From positions 2,666,001 through 2,730,000 of the forward strand of contig OX291551.1 in assembly GCA_946406115.1 (NCBI GenBank): a stretch of DNA of 64,000 nucleotides, read 5' to 3'. This document shows positions 9,425 to 21,445 of the stretch, one piece after another. The stretch is from Apoda limacodes. Lineage: Eukaryota; Arthropoda; Insecta; Lepidoptera; Limacodidae. The notes under the pieces are model-generated. The model saw only the letters and a list, made by a program, of their open reading frames with translations, did not search any database and had not been told where the DNA came from. A program made the position numbers and the translations under genes. Within the stretch, counting starts at the first letter, position 1; the number at the start of each line of letters is the position of its first letter.

Positions 9425-11460
9425 TAAATGATTTTATGTTAACATGTTGGCACTTAACTCACTTATGCTGTGTCTTTAGTCATTGTCAGATTTTCACAAT
9501 AATTTTTCAATTTGCGTAAAATGTAAAAGAACGAAATCTATATTTTTTGAGGTATACATGACTACACATTTAAATTTTTTAAGTTGTCACTATTTCGTTA
9601 CCTCTTCTTTCAATATATAAATAAAAATATTTTTTTTTTTCGTAAATGAAGTATTTTTAGTACATACTCTACTAATAACTTAAACACTTGTAAAAATGAA
9701 GTGGAGAAAGGTTTTGAAATCATTAAGAAAGGTTTTTTTAATACAACAGTACACTTACTAAAAGAAGTACCTAAGTGCTGTAAAATATAAAAAAAAATGT
9801 GTTAAAATTGTGAAACTATGGATATTTTATAATATGCGATATATAGTGCGCCTTTGCTTAAAAATTCTGATCATTAATGTCTGACTAACTACTGATAAAA
9901 CCCTTAAAGCATCAATGATCTTAATTTTTGTACCCCATAGGTCTTAAGTAGTCCTAATAAGCCCAAAAAATATCTTGCACTTAGATGGAAACTACAATTT
10001 AAAAAACCATCACGACCAACTACATACAAGTTCAGAAACTATAGTCGACAAATTTTTCCTGTAGTTTACAACATAACTACTCCTTACTACTTCACATCCG
10101 CTTCGCTACGCATACAAAGCATTAGATAGATCACAGCATAGATAGGCCTAAATCATGACTAAACATAACTAAGGATTTGTCTTGGTCCAGACAAAAGCGT
10201 AATCCAAAACATATTTGGCCGTTATTTTATTTGTTTTGGTACACCAATAATTACACCGATTTCAAAAGCCCACTAAAAAGTTAAAAATAAACGAGCAAAA
10301 GATACGAGACAATTATTTTTTAACATTCGACTTTAACGAGAAAAAAACCATTAAGCTCAATATTTCGTCTGCGTGCGTAAGGTTTAGGTTTAGGTTTAGA
10401 TTTAGGTTTAGGTCGTATGTCAGAACTCAGTAAGGGGTTCTTTTTAAAGGGAGTGATTGCCCCTGGAAGGCGTTACAAATGTTATTACACATACACACAC
10501 TATGTATACACAATACGTTATGTGTAAGAATTGCGCCACTAAACTGACTCGACAACGTGTTTTTCTAGTAATTAGCTAATCTTGTAAACTTCTTTCTTGC
10601 ACTGTTCCTTAAGTTGAACGGTAGGAAATTCAAGAAAATAATTATCATCATGAAAATCCGATAACTAGTTTCGAAGAAAAATACTTGGATAAACATACAA
10701 ACATACACTTATGAAAGGCAAGGGTTTAGAAGGCCACATAGGCTAACATACAGGGTTATTGTGCAGCTCTACATAAATACAGGTCCAATTGATAACCTCC
10801 TTTTCAAAAAAATATTATATAGAACTACTTGGTAGCGCGCTTCTTAAATTGTATAGAAATTACCAATTCTTCATAGAACTAAGAATAATTTATATATACA
10901 CATAGAAATATTTTACGTTCGTTTGACTCCCTTAAGGAAACGTATAAAGGCCATATCTATGGCTATATCATCAACAGCATCCAGTATTATTAAATTTTCT
11001 CAAACATGTTACGATATGCGACCATATCTTGCACAAGCTTCTTTGAGATAAATCGTACTTGCAGTACAGTATCAGAGAGCGACCCGCAATGTTTTATCCG
11101 TCTGCTCGCGCGCTCGGGCTGTCAAATATGAAATTTTAAAATGGAACGAACTTTTTTAACCCGAACATTGATAACTAAAGTGATAACTCATCCAAATTTA
11201 TTTAAAATTTCGCTACTTTTTTATTTTCAATACACAATTAGTTTTTTACACGCATGTTTGAGAAAAGCTCCATACAAGCCTGGGCCACAACTAAACATAA
11301 CCGACCTCTGTGATACGTGCATGCCTCGGTCCGCATACTCACGATTGCCCGGTTATGCTCAGTAATGTACTATTCATTGATTTCGAAGTATGTTTCCGGC
11401 TATCGAAAATTCCGACTACGTCTATGGCTATATGTACTATCCGATAACCCAATTGTTGCA
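9425..11460. other. No gene seen
   Basis: AT-rich sequence holding only the short TTTAGG repeat listed separately. No exon-like or transposon-like segment was recognised. Confidence 0.5.
10381..10413 (+). repeat. Short (GGTTTA)n run
   Basis: Five and a half hexamer units GGTTTA with one substituted unit (GATTTA). The insect telomere repeat is the pentamer TTAGG, so this six-base unit is not a canonical telomeric tract. Confidence 0.9.
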
Positions 11461-11508
11461 GGATCAAGTCCTGGCCCAAGGTTAATATTTTGACTGCATC
11501 TTTGCTAT
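11461..11508 (-). repeat. Short dispersed repeat, inverted partner of 4506-4548
   Basis: Reverse-complement match to 4506-4548 around AAGGTTAATATTTTGACTGC and CCTGGCCCAAGG. No coding potential. Confidence 0.55.
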
Positions 11509-12250
11509 TAAAATAAATATATTTGTTTACATTAAAAATTAATATAGCAACATTGTATTTATTGAAGTGTTAAAAGAAATAATAATTGCACTCTCACATT
11601 CTTTCTCACGCGAAATAAACCTCGTGGTTCTTGTGGTTTACAATGTTTAATCATCATTTCAACATTTTTGTAATTAATACCGCCTAAAACATCTCAAACT
11701 AATGACTCTAGCCATTTATAGGTACAACACTAGTAGTTGAATTGTTGGTTAAAATGAAATACGCAGAAATGAAACATAGAATCACAATAATTTACTACAA
11801 ACTAAGCAAGGCTTGTGTTAGGTATGCGTACCAGACAGCTGAAAAAAATACTTTTTACCGGATTCAGAAAAGGAGGAGGATATTCTGTTGTATTTTTTTT
11901 TACATAATTTTTTTTGTAAATACATACAATTATATATAGGAAACATCCAAACTCAAAAAGAACACAAAAATACTCATATGTAATATATAACTTTATTGAT
12001 TACTATCCTATTTATATACCATACCAACATACCTTAAATACAAATGAATTAAGTAGGTCTATCACAATGTTTATTACAAAAAAGGTTATCCTGTGCGGCG
12101 ATCAAACCATACACAAGCAAATTTTTAAAAGATTTTGCCAAACAAAACTGATTGCCAATCAACAAGATGTAAGTAGGTAATTTTCTTAAGAAACATAAAT
12201 CTAACTTTGACGATTCAAAAGTGATTGTAAAATCCTTATTTGAATAAACC
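11509..12250. other. AT-rich; probable body of a retroelement near its 3' end
   Basis: No gene. The part after about 11990 runs into the AATAAA and (TTTGAC)n tail at 12243-12276 and is probably the body of that retroelement. Its 5' limit is not visible. Confidence 0.4.
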
Positions 12251-12276
12251 ATTTTGACTTTGACTTTGACTTTGAC
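12243..12276 (+). repeat. AATAAA plus (TTTGAC)4 tail of a retroelement
   Basis: AATAAA at 12243-12248 is followed by four TTTGAC units at 12253-12276. A hexamer tail of this kind ends lepidopteran RTE-type LINEs and the SINEs that borrow their machinery. The tail marks a 3' end in plus orientation. Confidence 0.65.
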
Positions 12277-12492
12277 TAAGTCGTTACTTTTTTAATTAGT
12301 TATTGAGATGTTTGAAAGTCTTTGCCGCACAAGTGTGCTCTAGTTCTATATTAGTTATAAATACCTACGTACATATGTAACTTGTTTTTGATGATTGCAT
12401 TTACTCAACGTCGTTGTAAAAAAACAAGTTCGATTAAATATTGATACGTTGGAATATTCCATATGACATTGTAGATTCTGTACACTGATATA

Positions 12493-13977
12493 CACTCAAA
12501 GGCATAATTAACCGGTATCCCGAAAAATCCGCTCTGAGTTAAACAATGTTTCTTGGTTTTATGTTTTAGGGATTGACGATTATTCCGGCAACAACCTAGA
12601 GTTGAAAAAGTAAAAAAACTTATGTTGGTGTCTAAATTTTAATTTTTTTAAAGAAAAAATCGATAATGTTTATTTTTTTAAAACAACAAAGTAAAACGAA
12701 AATGAAGATTTTTTTAAAACTTTACAAAGAGTAATTAATTTGAACAACGTTTGGTATCTCCTCTGCTCCTAATGAACTCCATTCGAATTGGAAGTCCATC
12801 CATGATGTCCAGCTGGATGTCTAACTAGGATATAAGTGGTAAAGGAGTGGTTTACCACTGCAATTTTTAGCTCATTAATGGAGGTAGGAGCTGGAGTACG
12901 ACTTGCTCAATGCTCAATAGGATTAGGGGCCAGGCTACGATCTAGCCAAGGTAAACGGGCTATACCCACGGCATTCAAGTACTCGGTGACGACTCTGGCG
13001 ACGTACGCACTGGCGTTGTCGTACATTAAAATTAAAATTGTCTTCAATAAATACTGCAAATGGGATGACATGAGGTTTTAGGACTTCCTCCACGTACCTC
13101 TGAGCAATTGCACTGCCTTGTTCGAACACGACCAACTTCATAAGCTCGTAGCTTCATAAGAAATGCCTCCCCATACCATTACTTAGCTACTTTAATAATC
13201 TACTGTTTCAACCACAGCACACTGTGCAAACCTCTCATGTGGGCGTCGGTACACGCGCCGACGTCCATCTGTACCACTTAACACAACTCTTGACCCGTCA
13301 GAAAAGAGAACATTCTCCCACTGCTCCATGCATGCGGTGGGCTGTAGTCAAAGCTAGAACTTGAACTGGCCGAAATCCAGTCAGATTCCTATCTGCAAGT
13401 CTGTTTCTTATCGTCCTAAGGCTCAAACTCACATTTCGTATATTAAATAAACAACTACGAGCCTCAGGTGCCGTCATGAAGCGATCCCTTAGAATATTGG
13501 ACACGATGAAACAGTCAACTCTCTCTGAAGTGCACCTCACACGGCCTTTTCCCGGTCTTATTCTACAGGAGCCAGCCTCTCTGAAACGTCTGATGGTATC
13601 TCCTATAGTGCTACAAGGATATCTCTGCATTCGGCCAATACGACGATAGCTATACCTAATATCTGAAGGCTGCACCGCTCTAGCTGCATGTGTAAAATGA
13701 CACAAAGAACACTCATAAAGAAGTGTACAAAACTTCTAGTGAGATAGTTTGTGTACGCGCAATGACGGTATTTTGATAATCAGTATTTGCCTCCTATGAG
13801 ATTTTAGTCGAAATAAGTACCCTGAACTTAATAATTAAATAAAAAAATAAAAGAAGTAGATTATATTAAGAGGATAGCTCTTAACAAAATGTCATTTATA
13901 AAAAAAAGTGTTCTTACTATAGACATAGATATACTTAGTATTTTTATCAAGTGACCGGTTAATTGTACCCTTGAGTG
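12493..13977. mobile_element. Tc1-like DNA transposon with both inverted repeats
   Basis: The outer 24 bp at each end are inverted repeats with 21 of 24 matches: left 12493-12516 starts CACTCAAAGG and ends AATTAACCGGT; right 13954-13977, read inward, starts CACTCAAGGG and ends AATTAACCGGT. Each end is bordered by TA (12491-12492 and 13978-13979), the target duplication of the Tc1/mariner superfamily. The 1485-bp interior carries a decayed transposase on the minus strand. Length, termini and coding content agree with a complete but inactive element. Confidence 0.9.
12735..13705 (-). pseudogene. Tc1-like transposase (DD34E), frameshifted
   Basis: Transposase of the surrounding element; in the family it binds the inverted repeats and cuts and joins DNA. 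On the minus strand 13705-13298 encodes the helix-turn-helix part (RRIGRMQRYPCSTIGDTIRR, then ILRDRFMTAPEARS and RTIRNRLADRNLTGFRPVQ). The first catalytic Asp lies in a block reading FSDGSRVVLSG near 13285. The second is in YDNASAYVARVVTEYL near 13020 and the Glu in NPIEH near 12905, with 34 residues between them, which defines DD34E. The C-terminus ends RSRGDTKRCSN before a stop at 12735-12737. Frameshifts between blocks and a stop after NPIEH kill it. Confidence 0.9.
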
Positions 13978-14050
13978 TAGGTATTTATGTACTTACTATG
14001 GCTAACATAAGTCTAAAAAATAATTCTGCTAATAAACTGTTACTGTTTAC

Positions 14051-14452
14051 TTTTTTTTATATACAAATAAGGTGGCAAACAAGCTTACTGTCCACCTGAT
14101 GGTAAGTGGTCACCGCAGCCTTTTGACGCTTGCAACACCAGGGGTATCACTCGCGCGTTACCGACCTTTCAAAAATCTAATAACTTTTTTCTTGAAGAAC
14201 CCTATACTGTAGTCCTTAGAGAATCCTTAGCAGGGAGCTCATTCCTTTCGTTGCGGGAGGAAGTTTCTCTGAAACCGCACTGTACGCGACCATTTCGGTT
14301 CTAAAGTGAGAGAATGAACTCCATGCCGATGGCGAATGGTGCGATGGTAGAAAGTAGCTGTGGGCATCATTTTAAACAATTCCTCAGAACACAGCCCATT
14401 GTACAAGAGGTAGAACACACACAGGGAGGCAAAGTCTCTTAAGAGCCCTATC
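14051..14452 (-). mobile_element. LINE 3' fragment
   Basis: Poly-T at 14051-14058, then the reverse complement of the LINE 3' UTR (AAGGTGGCAAACAAGCTTAC) and of the C-terminal coding part up to the region encoding RRDFASLCVFYRL. It is decayed with several indels and 5' truncated. Confidence 0.88.
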
Positions 14453-15491
14453 CCAATTTCTAAGGAATAGTGATTGAAAAGCAGAATTTAAAAACTAGAA
14501 ATAAACATGAACTTGCTATGACAAAATTACTAAAGCTAACTAATCTTTTATGGAAAGCGGTATAAATCTGTAGAAATTCTCAATTTAGGGTTACTAAAAT
14601 AACACACGCACACACACAAACACCATGTAATTGCTATTATACTTAATAAAACTTGTAACTGATTTTTTTAACATTGATAGGGAAGGCACTGACTCCCAAA
14701 ACATTGGCTTACCTAGCTTAGGAGCTCAAGGATTATATAATGTAATGCTTTTCGTTTTTGTATGTAACAGTGCCTGTATTTGACTGTTACATTTTATTTA
14801 AATACAATAAAAAGTCGTGAAAATGGAACCGTATTTTAAAATCATCATAAATAAAAATAAATTTATTCTATGCTACGATAACATATTCGTATGTCTGTCC
14901 GGTACGCTATCTCTATTTGAAAACACGTATTCTTCACCCCACATCAGTGTTTCAGCGGATATGCTGGCTCATTGCCACTTCAGTGCCGCTTGCCGATTCT
15001 ATCTTTGGTTCTTCTCTGGGTTTCCTCAATTTAAAATGGGGTTAAATTTATTATTTTATTTAGTTTAAACTTAAAGGAAGTCTTATTTTATGTTTATTAT
15101 TTAGACTAATCATATTTCAAATTACATCATAGAAAATATCATAATAATAAATATTAAAAGTAATAATAAATAATTATAACACTTTCTCCTAATATTGGTT
15201 GATTTTGTACACAAAGGTAATGTTGCTAACTAAATACACTTATAGGATATAATCAGACTTGAAGCTATAATAATTTTACTAATGTCTATTATTTTTAACA
15301 TTAAAAAATTTATAATTGTTAATAACATCTTTTATGTTGTTAATACTAGTTGTTAAAAACCAATTATAAAAAGAGTGTTCCTAGAATTATTAAAGTAGGA
15401 AACCACAAAACATAATCTAAATCAATTTGCATCTTTTTAAGCGAAAATATTGAGATTTAATTAATATAATAAACAGCCTGTGGGGGGAGTT
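14453..15491. other. No gene seen
   Basis: AT-rich; 15100-15470 is especially poor in GC. An 83-codon open frame at 14817-15068 is TA-rich and unrecognised. Confidence 0.5.
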
Positions 15492-15591
15492 TATATAGCT
15501 GAATAGTTCGACGGTCCGCCATTCACCGCGCGTTCGTCTCGCGCATGCATACGCGTCGCGAGTGACATATATCACAATTGAACCCCCAAAA
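15492..15591 (+). promoter_or_regulatory. Candidate TATA promoter and 5' leader
   Basis: TATATAG at 15492-15498 is followed about 25-30 bp downstream by CCATTCA, a plausible initiator, then a GC- and CpG-rich leader (TCACCGCGCGTTCGTCTCGC). The leader ends CCCCCAAAAATGG, a good insect start context. An upstream ATG at 15545 opens a seven-codon frame only. The spacing suits a short-leader insect gene. This is inference from motifs. Confidence 0.45.
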
Positions 15592-15609
15592 ATGGCGGCA
15601 AAATTCTAC
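15592..15609 (+). CDS. Candidate first coding exon (M-A-A-K-F-Y), donor follows
   Basis: ATGGCGGCAAAATTCTAC encodes six residues and is followed immediately by GTAAGT at 15610-15615, a perfect splice donor in phase 0. A very short first exon that carries only the start of a signal peptide is common in insect genes for secreted proteins; lepidopteran cuticular protein genes are a known example. The TATA box 100 bp upstream and the start context support it. I could not find a hydrophobic phase-0 second exon, so product and family are unknown. The motif combination could also arise by chance. Confidence 0.4.
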
Positions 15610-15615
15610 GTAAGT

Positions 15616-17084
15616 GTAAAATATCAGTGTCAAAAATTAGGATTGTGGTTTTAGAACGCACCCTGGATTTATCGGTATTTTTGAAAAATAGTGATGTGAT
15701 TTTACTTTAGTGTTTCAAGCCGTTTAAAGACGTCTGTATCCGTAAGAGGTGGTTCTAAACCACACTTCTAAGACCATTGTTGTATCTTATATGTTTAATC
15801 ACATAACGATTAAATTTTATGGAGTATTTTTTATAATACTTATTACTGTTATTGAATATGACATACATATCATAATTCTTCTCGTTTTAATGTCTTTGTG
15901 TGTAAATATGAATATAAAATAACTGTGTAGTAGGCAACATGTTTTTAATTATTTTTACAAATCAAACTTGACAAATAATTGGTTGGCACAGGTCCTGGCT
16001 CGTAGTTAGGCGGGCATTTGGTTGAGCAATCCCTAGGTCTATCTGCATGCACTCGAACGCTTAGAAAGGACTATTGTCTGTTTGTCTGTCCGGGTCATTC
16101 ACCTCACTGTTGCCAATTTTTGGAGTTACTTACATTTCACGACAATTTTTCACTTTTAAGCAACTTTACACATATGTACATTTGACATAAAAGCATAACA
16201 ACATTTTCCCACCCAAAAGACATTTAAATTAATCTCGTAAATACCTAAGATAGTTTCAGAAGCTTATGGCTTTCGGCCTCAACTGATGGCACGATATATT
16301 TTATTTTCATAAACGAACCTATTTGCTAGAAATATTTTTTTATAAATATAGCAATAATTTTAGGTCAATCGTGAGATGTTTATTTACTAGCCTATTACGC
16401 TTCGTGTACATGAACAATCGAAAAAAGTGAAAGTCTTATTTCCAGAGAAGTGGAACCCTAGATTTCAGCCATCAGGTCTTGATAGGGAATGCGAAACATC
16501 TTTTTTGGGTAAATACATGTAATTACTTTATAATCCAGCTAAGCGGAACATCCATCAGTACTAAAAATTTACCATCGTCAGCCTGTTATCGTCCCCCATA
16601 CCTTAGGGTCGTTATACCAATTAGCAGGGGTTCAGTCAATACTCCGCTTTTCATGCTTTTAATTTTTTCTAAGTGTTAATACAAGAAAATGTAAAATATT
16701 CCTTACTTTTACATTTTTCAAAGATTATCGTTAGAGGCGTTAACTTAGCGGTAATTCTAGTTTTTACTCGACCTTACTGACGTTTAACTGATTTTACAAC
16801 AATGAGTCCCTACGAAAAAAGCCGTCAACCACGAGTCGGTCTGGTGGATTGAGGGTTCAGTACTTAATGCGATTTTAAATTTCTTTTTATTACTTAATAA
16901 CTGTTATGTTTAGAATAATAATTTTATTTATTGTTTAACATGGTTTTTTTCTATGATAGAGATAACAGGGGGGAAGGAGTTTACACTTTATGCCATAGTA
17001 AATATAAAACTATGTCACATAAAATTAATAAAAACACATGTGAATTGATTTGTTGTAGTACATACCTTTCAAATTAGACCCCCC
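15616..17084. other. No gene seen (intron if 15592-15609 is an exon)
   Basis: AT-rich with no recognised exon. A weak tRNA-like B-box (GAGGGTTCAGTAC near 16850) may be a decayed SINE. Confidence 0.4.
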
Positions 17085-17262
17085 TTTTTTTATACCACTA
17101 ATTTGGCAAACAAGCTTACGGTCCACCTGATGGTTAGCGGTCAACGTAGCCTATGACGCTTGCAACACCTGGGGCATCACTCGCGCGTTTCGGCAACAGC
17201 CCTACAAAAATCTAATAAGCTTTTTTCTCGCAGAACCCCATACTTTGGTCCTTAAAGAAAGC
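17085..17262 (-). mobile_element. LINE 3' fragment
   Basis: Poly-T at 17085-17090, then TATACCACTAATTTGGCAAA and the inverted family 3' UTR, ending in the C-terminal tail region (AATCTAATAAGCTTTTTTCT). Decayed and 5' truncated. Confidence 0.85.
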
Positions 17263-17269
17263 ATTATTT

Positions 17270-17540
17270 CCTTATATCTTCATACATCCCAACTGTTGGG
17301 GCACGGCCTACCCTTACCGAGGGCGATTTGAGGCATAGTCCAAAACGGGCTCAGTGTGGATTGTAGATTTTACATACGTATTTTTTTTCCGCGTATGCGT
17401 TTCCTCGGGATGTTTTCCTTAAGCAAAAGGCTAGTTTAACTTTACTTGTAAAATTAAGAAAAATACTCATTCATAGGCTCGAACCTCCACCATTAAGGAC
17501 GCAAGATGAAGTGGAAACCCCGGGCTACCGCCAATCTTCG
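17270..17540. repeat. Decayed dispersed repeat (GTTTCCTCGGGATGTTTTCC type)
   Basis: GCGTTTCCTCGGGATGTTTT followed by CCTTAAGC, and a downstream GGCTCGAACCTCCACC block, resemble a repeat widespread in Lepidoptera (GTTTCCTCACGATGTTTTCC). No coding capacity. The boundaries are approximate. Confidence 0.5.
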
Positions 17541-18529
17541 ACCCAATTTATTCAATGTAAATAAGTCCATTTACAATGACCAGTTATTCTGATTCAGAGA
17601 AAATCTTTTTAATATTTTTCACGTTCAGAGACCGGTGCACGGTGCGCGGTGGCTGATTAGCAATGAGCCATGGTAGTACTGCGATTGCTCAAAAAACCAT
17701 TCCGTCCATCCAATATAAAGCGATTGACTCAGACATGGACTAGTCGTTAAGTTATATTCCAAATTAAGAATGTTCTAAAAAATATTTGACAATTTAAGGA
17801 TGTCAATAAACTGTTTGAGCACCAAATTGAATTAGACAGCGAGCATCGGAACTCAACGCTCAAGGAGCTATATAGTAATAGAACTATACATATATCGGGT
17901 ATTATATTTTGTGAGAAACAAAAATTATTTTTTCAAATTAAATTTAAACTTATTGCTTCTTAGTAAAAGAAGAATCAATCCTTATTCTTTATTTATTGAA
18001 ATAGAATTTTTTTTTCAAAATGAGCGAACTTCAACCTTATGAACGCACCCTTAAACTGATTTTAGCTTGGTATATACTCAAGCAAGGTCACTGGCGTATA
18101 TCGCAGACTTAAGTTAGAACGTGTACATACATCTATTAGTCTCAAGTAGGTATGGTTATGTCGGCGCGTAACGAGAGTGAAACTGTAAGAAAGCGAGTTA
18201 CGGAGCTTTGAGTCGGAGGAAAGTGAAACCGTGAGGAAGTGACGCTGCCACCGGCACACGAAGCGATTAGTAACAGACAAACGGACGAATTGAATGTGTC
18301 TTACTTTCAATTATATATGTGTATGTATTCTATAATAATAAATAAGTAACTGGGCTATAGGGTGATACTCAATAAGATGGTGAAATGAATGATGAAGAAA
18401 AGTAACGAAATACATTAATGTACTCGTACCTATTCCTTGAATCACAATCGTGTAGGTTGGAGAACGAGGTCTTTGTCAAGTTTTTCTTATGATTCTTCAT
18501 AGGCTAACTGGCAACCCAGGATCATGCAA
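17541..18529. other. No gene seen
   Basis: AT-rich, with a GC-richer patch at 18160-18260 containing two similar GAGTGAAAC...AGAAAG blocks. No family recognised. Confidence 0.45.
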
Positions 18530-18568
18530 GTAGTATGTTTGTTTGCTACCGCAGTGGTTCAAAAATTA
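18530..18568 (+). mobile_element. Very decayed LINE 3' end
   Basis: GTTTGTTTGCTACCGCAGTGG then TTCAAAAA resembles TTGTTTGCCACCTTAGTGGT plus poly-A. Only the last 40 bp can be matched. Confidence 0.45.
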
Positions 18569-19990
18569 TTTAAATATTCATTTTAATATGGCATCAGGCC
18601 TCAGATTGATAGTGAAAGATTTTTCATACATGTTTTCTGCATCTCCCTTTCCTAGTGTTCGTATTAGCTTGTTAGGAAGGACCAAATATCTCGATGAAAT
18701 TTATGTAAGTTCCCACCCTATGGTAAGTTGTGATTAATATTTTCCTTCCACACTTTTCCACCCTCCTGAAACTCCTAATAAAAAGAATTTTGGTAAATTT
18801 TGAAAAAAGTATTTTATTGGTTTTATCTTAGGGTGGGTTTCAAGTGTTCTTCTTCTATATCTATCAACAAAAACAGAATAATACAGGCTAAGTTAGTTCT
18901 GTCAAGTGTGCGTGTGAAACTAACATCCAAGGAGAGATACGTTGGCATTTATAAAGTTGAAACAGTCACACGCAAAACGAATTCTTATGTCAGCTTCGCA
19001 GTTGGATTTTACACTGAAATAAACACAACATATTAGTGTAGCCTTAAATTGTGTATCTTCCATGGGAACTTGCGATATCACCAGTAAACCTGTACTTTGA
19101 GTTACACAAACGAATATCTATTTTGTACACTTTTAGAATATACTTCATGGTTCAAGCTTTTGAATATTGTTTTCTTAATTATACTATTGCTTATTCTCAA
19201 ATAACAAGATTCTAATTAACTACATTTGAATAATTACATTACATACATAATTACTTATACATTTTACTTGTACCGTCAAAGACTAGACTATGCACTAGGG
19301 TAGGATCTTAATTTGTGTACAAGAACTTTGCTTCATCAACCGAAAATTGTTACCTTCAGCTCCGGAGCCTGTGACTAAATCTAAGCAATATTAATTGGAC
19401 GCTTTAGTTAGGTCGTCAAGAAAGAACTGAACATATTTTGCTGCAACCACCTCCGCTTTTGTTTGCGAGGACTTTTTTGTCTATACCTAAATTTACTGAT
19501 ATTTTGACGACTGAAACCAAATTACCTGATATTGCATTCAAACGAGTGAAACTAAATGCATTTCAATCGATTAATCAAATCAAATTTTTTTATAGCAATA
19601 ATTTTGAAAAAATCTAGTAATTTGCAAAATATGCAAATAAAAATAAAAACATTTTTAAATCCGATTATTATGCAAGGATTACGTTAAAAAATTTGAAGCT
19701 CAGAACTCGTAAGGATGTTAGCTCAGAGAGTTTCATACTTCTTGATGGCTGAGTGAGGAAATTGTAAAAATGATATTGAAAACGATACTTAACGTTTCCG
19801 TTTCACACTTTTATTACTTCTATTACTTAAAAATAATTTAATTTAATACAAATGTTTTGACCTCTATTTTATAATTCATCTCTATGTCGTAAGATATTAA
19901 AGCTTCTATTTTTATACAGAAGGTCTACAATTTAAAAATAGGGATACTTATTATTTGAAATAATTTAGTTTTATAATATAGCTTTTTTCT
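18569..19990. other. No gene seen
   Basis: AT-rich. The two open frames at 18543-18737 and 18800-19036 have no recognisable domain. Confidence 0.45.
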
Positions 19991-20225
19991 ACAGAGGGGC
20001 GCAGTAGTAGAGTGTTAGGCTACCATGTCAAAGGTCCTAGGTTCAATTTCTGGTAAGGGGCAAATAATATTGTTACAATTTGGTAATTGTAAAGTTATCT
20101 CAAATTTGGTTTGTGCCCGGTACGATAGTTTGACCACATACCACGTTTGTGGGTTGGAATACTATCGGTGCAATGTGGGTGTTACGAGCATACGTTCGGA
20201 GCAGCTTCGGGAATAAGTGTCATGA
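19991..20225 (+). mobile_element. Probable tRNA-derived SINE
   Basis: GGGCGCAGTAGTAGAGTG near 19997 resembles a Pol III A box, and GGTTCAATTTC at 20040-20050 a B box, at the usual spacing. The rest is non-coding and runs directly into an inverted LINE fragment. The termini are not sharp. Confidence 0.5.
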
Positions 20226-20227
20226 TT

Positions 20228-20440
20228 TTTTAAAAACCATTAATGTGGCAAAAACGCTTCTCTACGACTCGCCTAATTTTAAGGGGTCACTGTAGCGTAA
20301 GGATGCTTGCAACTCCAGGGACATAACTCGTGCGGTGCTGGTCCTAAAAAAAACTATTTACTTCCTTCTTGAAGAACCTAACACTAAAGTCTGTAGAGAT
20401 AACCTCAGTTGGAAACTTATTCCAAAACCTAAACGGAAAC
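20228..20440 (-). mobile_element. LINE 3' fragment, strongly decayed
   Basis: AACCATTAATGTGGCAAAAA, GATGCTTGCAACTCCAGGGA and CTTCCTTCTTGAAGAACC follow the order of the inverted LINE 3' UTR and C-terminal tail. About 70-75% similar by eye, with indels. Confidence 0.7.
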
Positions 20441-21279
20441 AAAAAAAAATTTTTCTTGTAGTTGTCAAGTTTACTACAAATTCATATTAAAATAAACTTT
20501 CGCTCTCTCTTTAATATTCGTAAAAATATGTATAGAAATAATTTAAGTTAACGATTGCCAAAATAATGACAATGTCTATAGACAAGTAGGTCTAGCGTAG
20601 GCGAAGTAAATCGCGATAAGTATAAGTGTAGTTACTTGCGGTCGCGTAGGTTAGCGGGGGTCGTTACAAAACCATGTCTTTATATTTATTACCAACCGTA
20701 TCCGATTGTAAGACAAAGAAAAACACATTGACTCATTTTGTTGTTCAACAGACAGACATAAATAACATTGTTTATATAAGTAACAACAGAGAGACAAGAC
20801 GTACCTAGACAAAAGTAGAACATTTCTAACAATATGCTCTGTTATAAGATGCAATTGCAAAAATGTTGTAGTAGCTATATTCCTTTAACACAAGTCAGGA
20901 CGTGTGTGTCTTTTGACTAACTTTGCCACTAAAGCCTCATCATCATCAGATTTTTTTAATATCGACGCATTTGTTAGTTTTGATGTAAATTTAACCTTCG
21001 AATCAGGATGCAAGTTAAAAAAGTTAAGTTAACAGAACTTATAGGCTTACGTCCTTGTTCCTTGTTGTTGTTGTACGTAAAAGGGATATTTTTTTAAAGT
21101 TGGTATTAACTCTATAGTAAAAGTTCTTACCACTATCACCAATCAAATCTATATCGCATAACCAACTGAAAAACTTTATCCTTTTCTATCCTTATTCAGC
21201 AAACAGATTCTTCATTTTTCCATATCAACCATTCATGCCTGTCTTAGGTTTGTACAATATCACAGATTTCAAGTATCAC
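20441..21279. other. No gene seen
   Basis: AT-rich with no exon or transposon recognised. Confidence 0.45.
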
Positions 21280-21445
21280 ACAATTGACTGTAACTTCCGC
21301 GTCCCTTGCTGAGAACCGGGTCACATTGCGCCAACGTACTTCACGACCCTCGTACCCCTCGCTCCCTCCTCCTCCCCCCGCCACGTGACCTCGCTACAAA
21401 CCCCGCTAGTTGTGCGACTCCACGCTCTGGTTTTTGCACTTTTGT
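21280..21445. other. GC-rich block with an E-box
   Basis: About 160 bp far richer in GC than its flanks, with C-rich tracts (CTCCCTCCTCCTCCCCCCG) and CCACGTGACC at about 21381, an E-box. No open frame of note. It may be a regulatory element or part of an unrecognised repeat. The foldback structure starts 100 bp further on. Confidence 0.35.

Noticed and set aside
10381..10413. Telomeric DNA
   Set aside because: The unit is a hexamer, only five to six copies long, inside ordinary AT-rich DNA; insect telomeres use TTAGG.
16830..16870. tRNA-like B box as a SINE
   Set aside because: A single weak GGGTTCAGTAC match without a credible A box or element ends.
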